Source: Verrucomicrobiota bacterium (lineage in GTDB: Bacteria; Verrucomicrobiota; Verrucomicrobiia; Opitutales; Opitutaceae). Taken from it: a stretch of 6,163 nucleotides of DNA. The DNA lies in the NCBI GenBank assembly GCA_023430565.1, contig JAEZAD010000340.1, positions 1 through 6,163 of the forward strand, written 5' to 3'. Of this stretch, positions 5,837-6,163 are shown one piece after another (the stretch's first letter is position 1; the number at the start of each line of letters is the position of its first letter). Below the pieces are notes generated by a model that worked only from the letters and a program-made list of their open reading frames with translations, had not been told where the DNA came from and did no database searches. Made by a program: the position numbers and the translations under genes.

Positions 5837-5934
5837 CGACGATGGGCGATGTCGAGGATTGCCAACCAGCGGGTCAGTCCGTGTGTTCGGGGCGGTGCTG
5901 CGCGTGGCGGTGTGTGCCGACATGCGCAGGTTGC

Positions 5935-5965
5935 CCTGGATTCTTCGCTTCGCTCAGAATGACAA
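5935..5965. repeat. 31-bp dispersed repeat, copy B, between mlaF and mlaD
   Basis: This copy matches copy A (3760-3790) at 30 of 31 positions in the same orientation. It contains GATTCTTCGCTTCGCTCAG and the ATTCT/AGAAT inverted repeat. It lies in the 190-base gap (5837-6026) between two genes normally packed closely in one operon. The rest of that gap shows no ORF with family similarity and no convincing promoter. Confidence 0.85.
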
Positions 5966-6026
5966 AGAGAACCAAAGCCGACGACGGTGTTGAGGCGGGT
6001 ATTTGGCCCGGGGGCGGGGCGTTCGC

Positions 6027-6163
6027 ATGAAGTCGAAGACGGGTCCAGCGATCGTCGGTGCGTTTGTGATCGGGGCGTTCGTGCTCGGGTTGGTGGCGTT
6101 GCTGGCGTTTGGCGGGGTGAGCTTTTTTTCGAAGCCGCAGCGGTTCGTGGTGTATTTCGACGA
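6027..6163 (+). CDS. mlaD: MlaD/MCE-domain lipid-binding subunit, 3' end cut by window
   Basis: Only the first 45 codons are present. They encode a short basic start (MKSKTG), one hydrophobic segment (about residues 7-28, rich in Ala, Val, Leu and Gly), and the beginning of an MCE domain (KPQRFVVYFD, 36-45). This is the usual N-terminus of MlaD/Ttg2C/PqiB-like proteins, which are anchored in the inner membrane and form a periplasmic ring that passes lipid to or from the permease. Its position after mlaE and mlaF supports the assignment. The upstream GGGGCGGGGC is a poor Shine-Dalgarno match, so the exact start is somewhat open. Whether the full protein has one MCE domain (MlaD) or several (PqiB/YebT) cannot be seen. 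Confidence 0.85.
   Translation, partial: MKSKTGPAIVGAFVIGAFVLGLVALLAFGGVSFFSKPQRFVVYFD

Overview
The window is GC-rich chromosomal DNA from a bacterium with an outer membrane. It carries an Mla-type phospholipid transport operon, which implies two membranes. The style of the intergenic repeats, the RAYT-like transposase and the strongly biased codon use suggest Verrucomicrobiota, perhaps Opitutaceae. That placement is an inference from memory of such genomes; no rRNA or other marker gene is present.

Layout. (1) Bases 1-720 hold the 3' part of a REP-associated (Y1/IS200-like) tyrosine transposase, cut by the left edge. (2) Bases 729-2933 hold a two-gene acid-sugar module: a PdxA/PdxA2-family dehydrogenase (336 aa) and a DUF1537 four-carbon acid sugar kinase (369 aa from the preferred start). 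The 84-base gap between them contains a 3 x 10-bp tandem repeat. In known PdxA2/DUF1537 pairs the kinase makes a 4-phospho-tetronate and the dehydrogenase oxidises it, with decarboxylation to dihydroxyacetone phosphate. (3) Bases 2909-3086 are a repeat-rich junction with a 22-bp direct repeat, a 14-bp palindrome over the kinase stop codon, two hairpins, and a minus-strand open frame of 36 codons that looks like the orphaned 3' end of an unidentified gene. (4) Bases 3083-3727 (minus) encode a HAD phosphatase of the phosphoglycolate phosphatase type. (5) Bases 3889-6163 carry mlaE (with a fused N-terminal STAS domain), mlaF and the start of mlaD, which runs off the right edge. A 31-bp repeat lies upstream of mlaE and recurs (30/31) between mlaF and mlaD.

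How the genes work together. MlaE, MlaF and MlaD form an inner-membrane MCE transporter that moves phospholipids between the two membranes. The MlaE STAS domain probably does the job of the separate MlaB subunit. The dehydrogenase and kinase are probably a catabolic pair; no transporter or regulator for that substrate is visible. The HAD phosphatase stands alone on the opposite strand.

The most interesting points are compositional and structural. Third codon positions are G-rich in plus-strand genes and C-rich in the minus-strand gene, so the plus strand is G-enriched whichever way a gene points; the transposase does not share this bias. Short repeats occupy most of the intergenic space. I found no tRNA, rRNA, CRISPR array or riboswitch, no gene-free stretch over about 190 bases, and nothing that amounts to a new multi-gene system.
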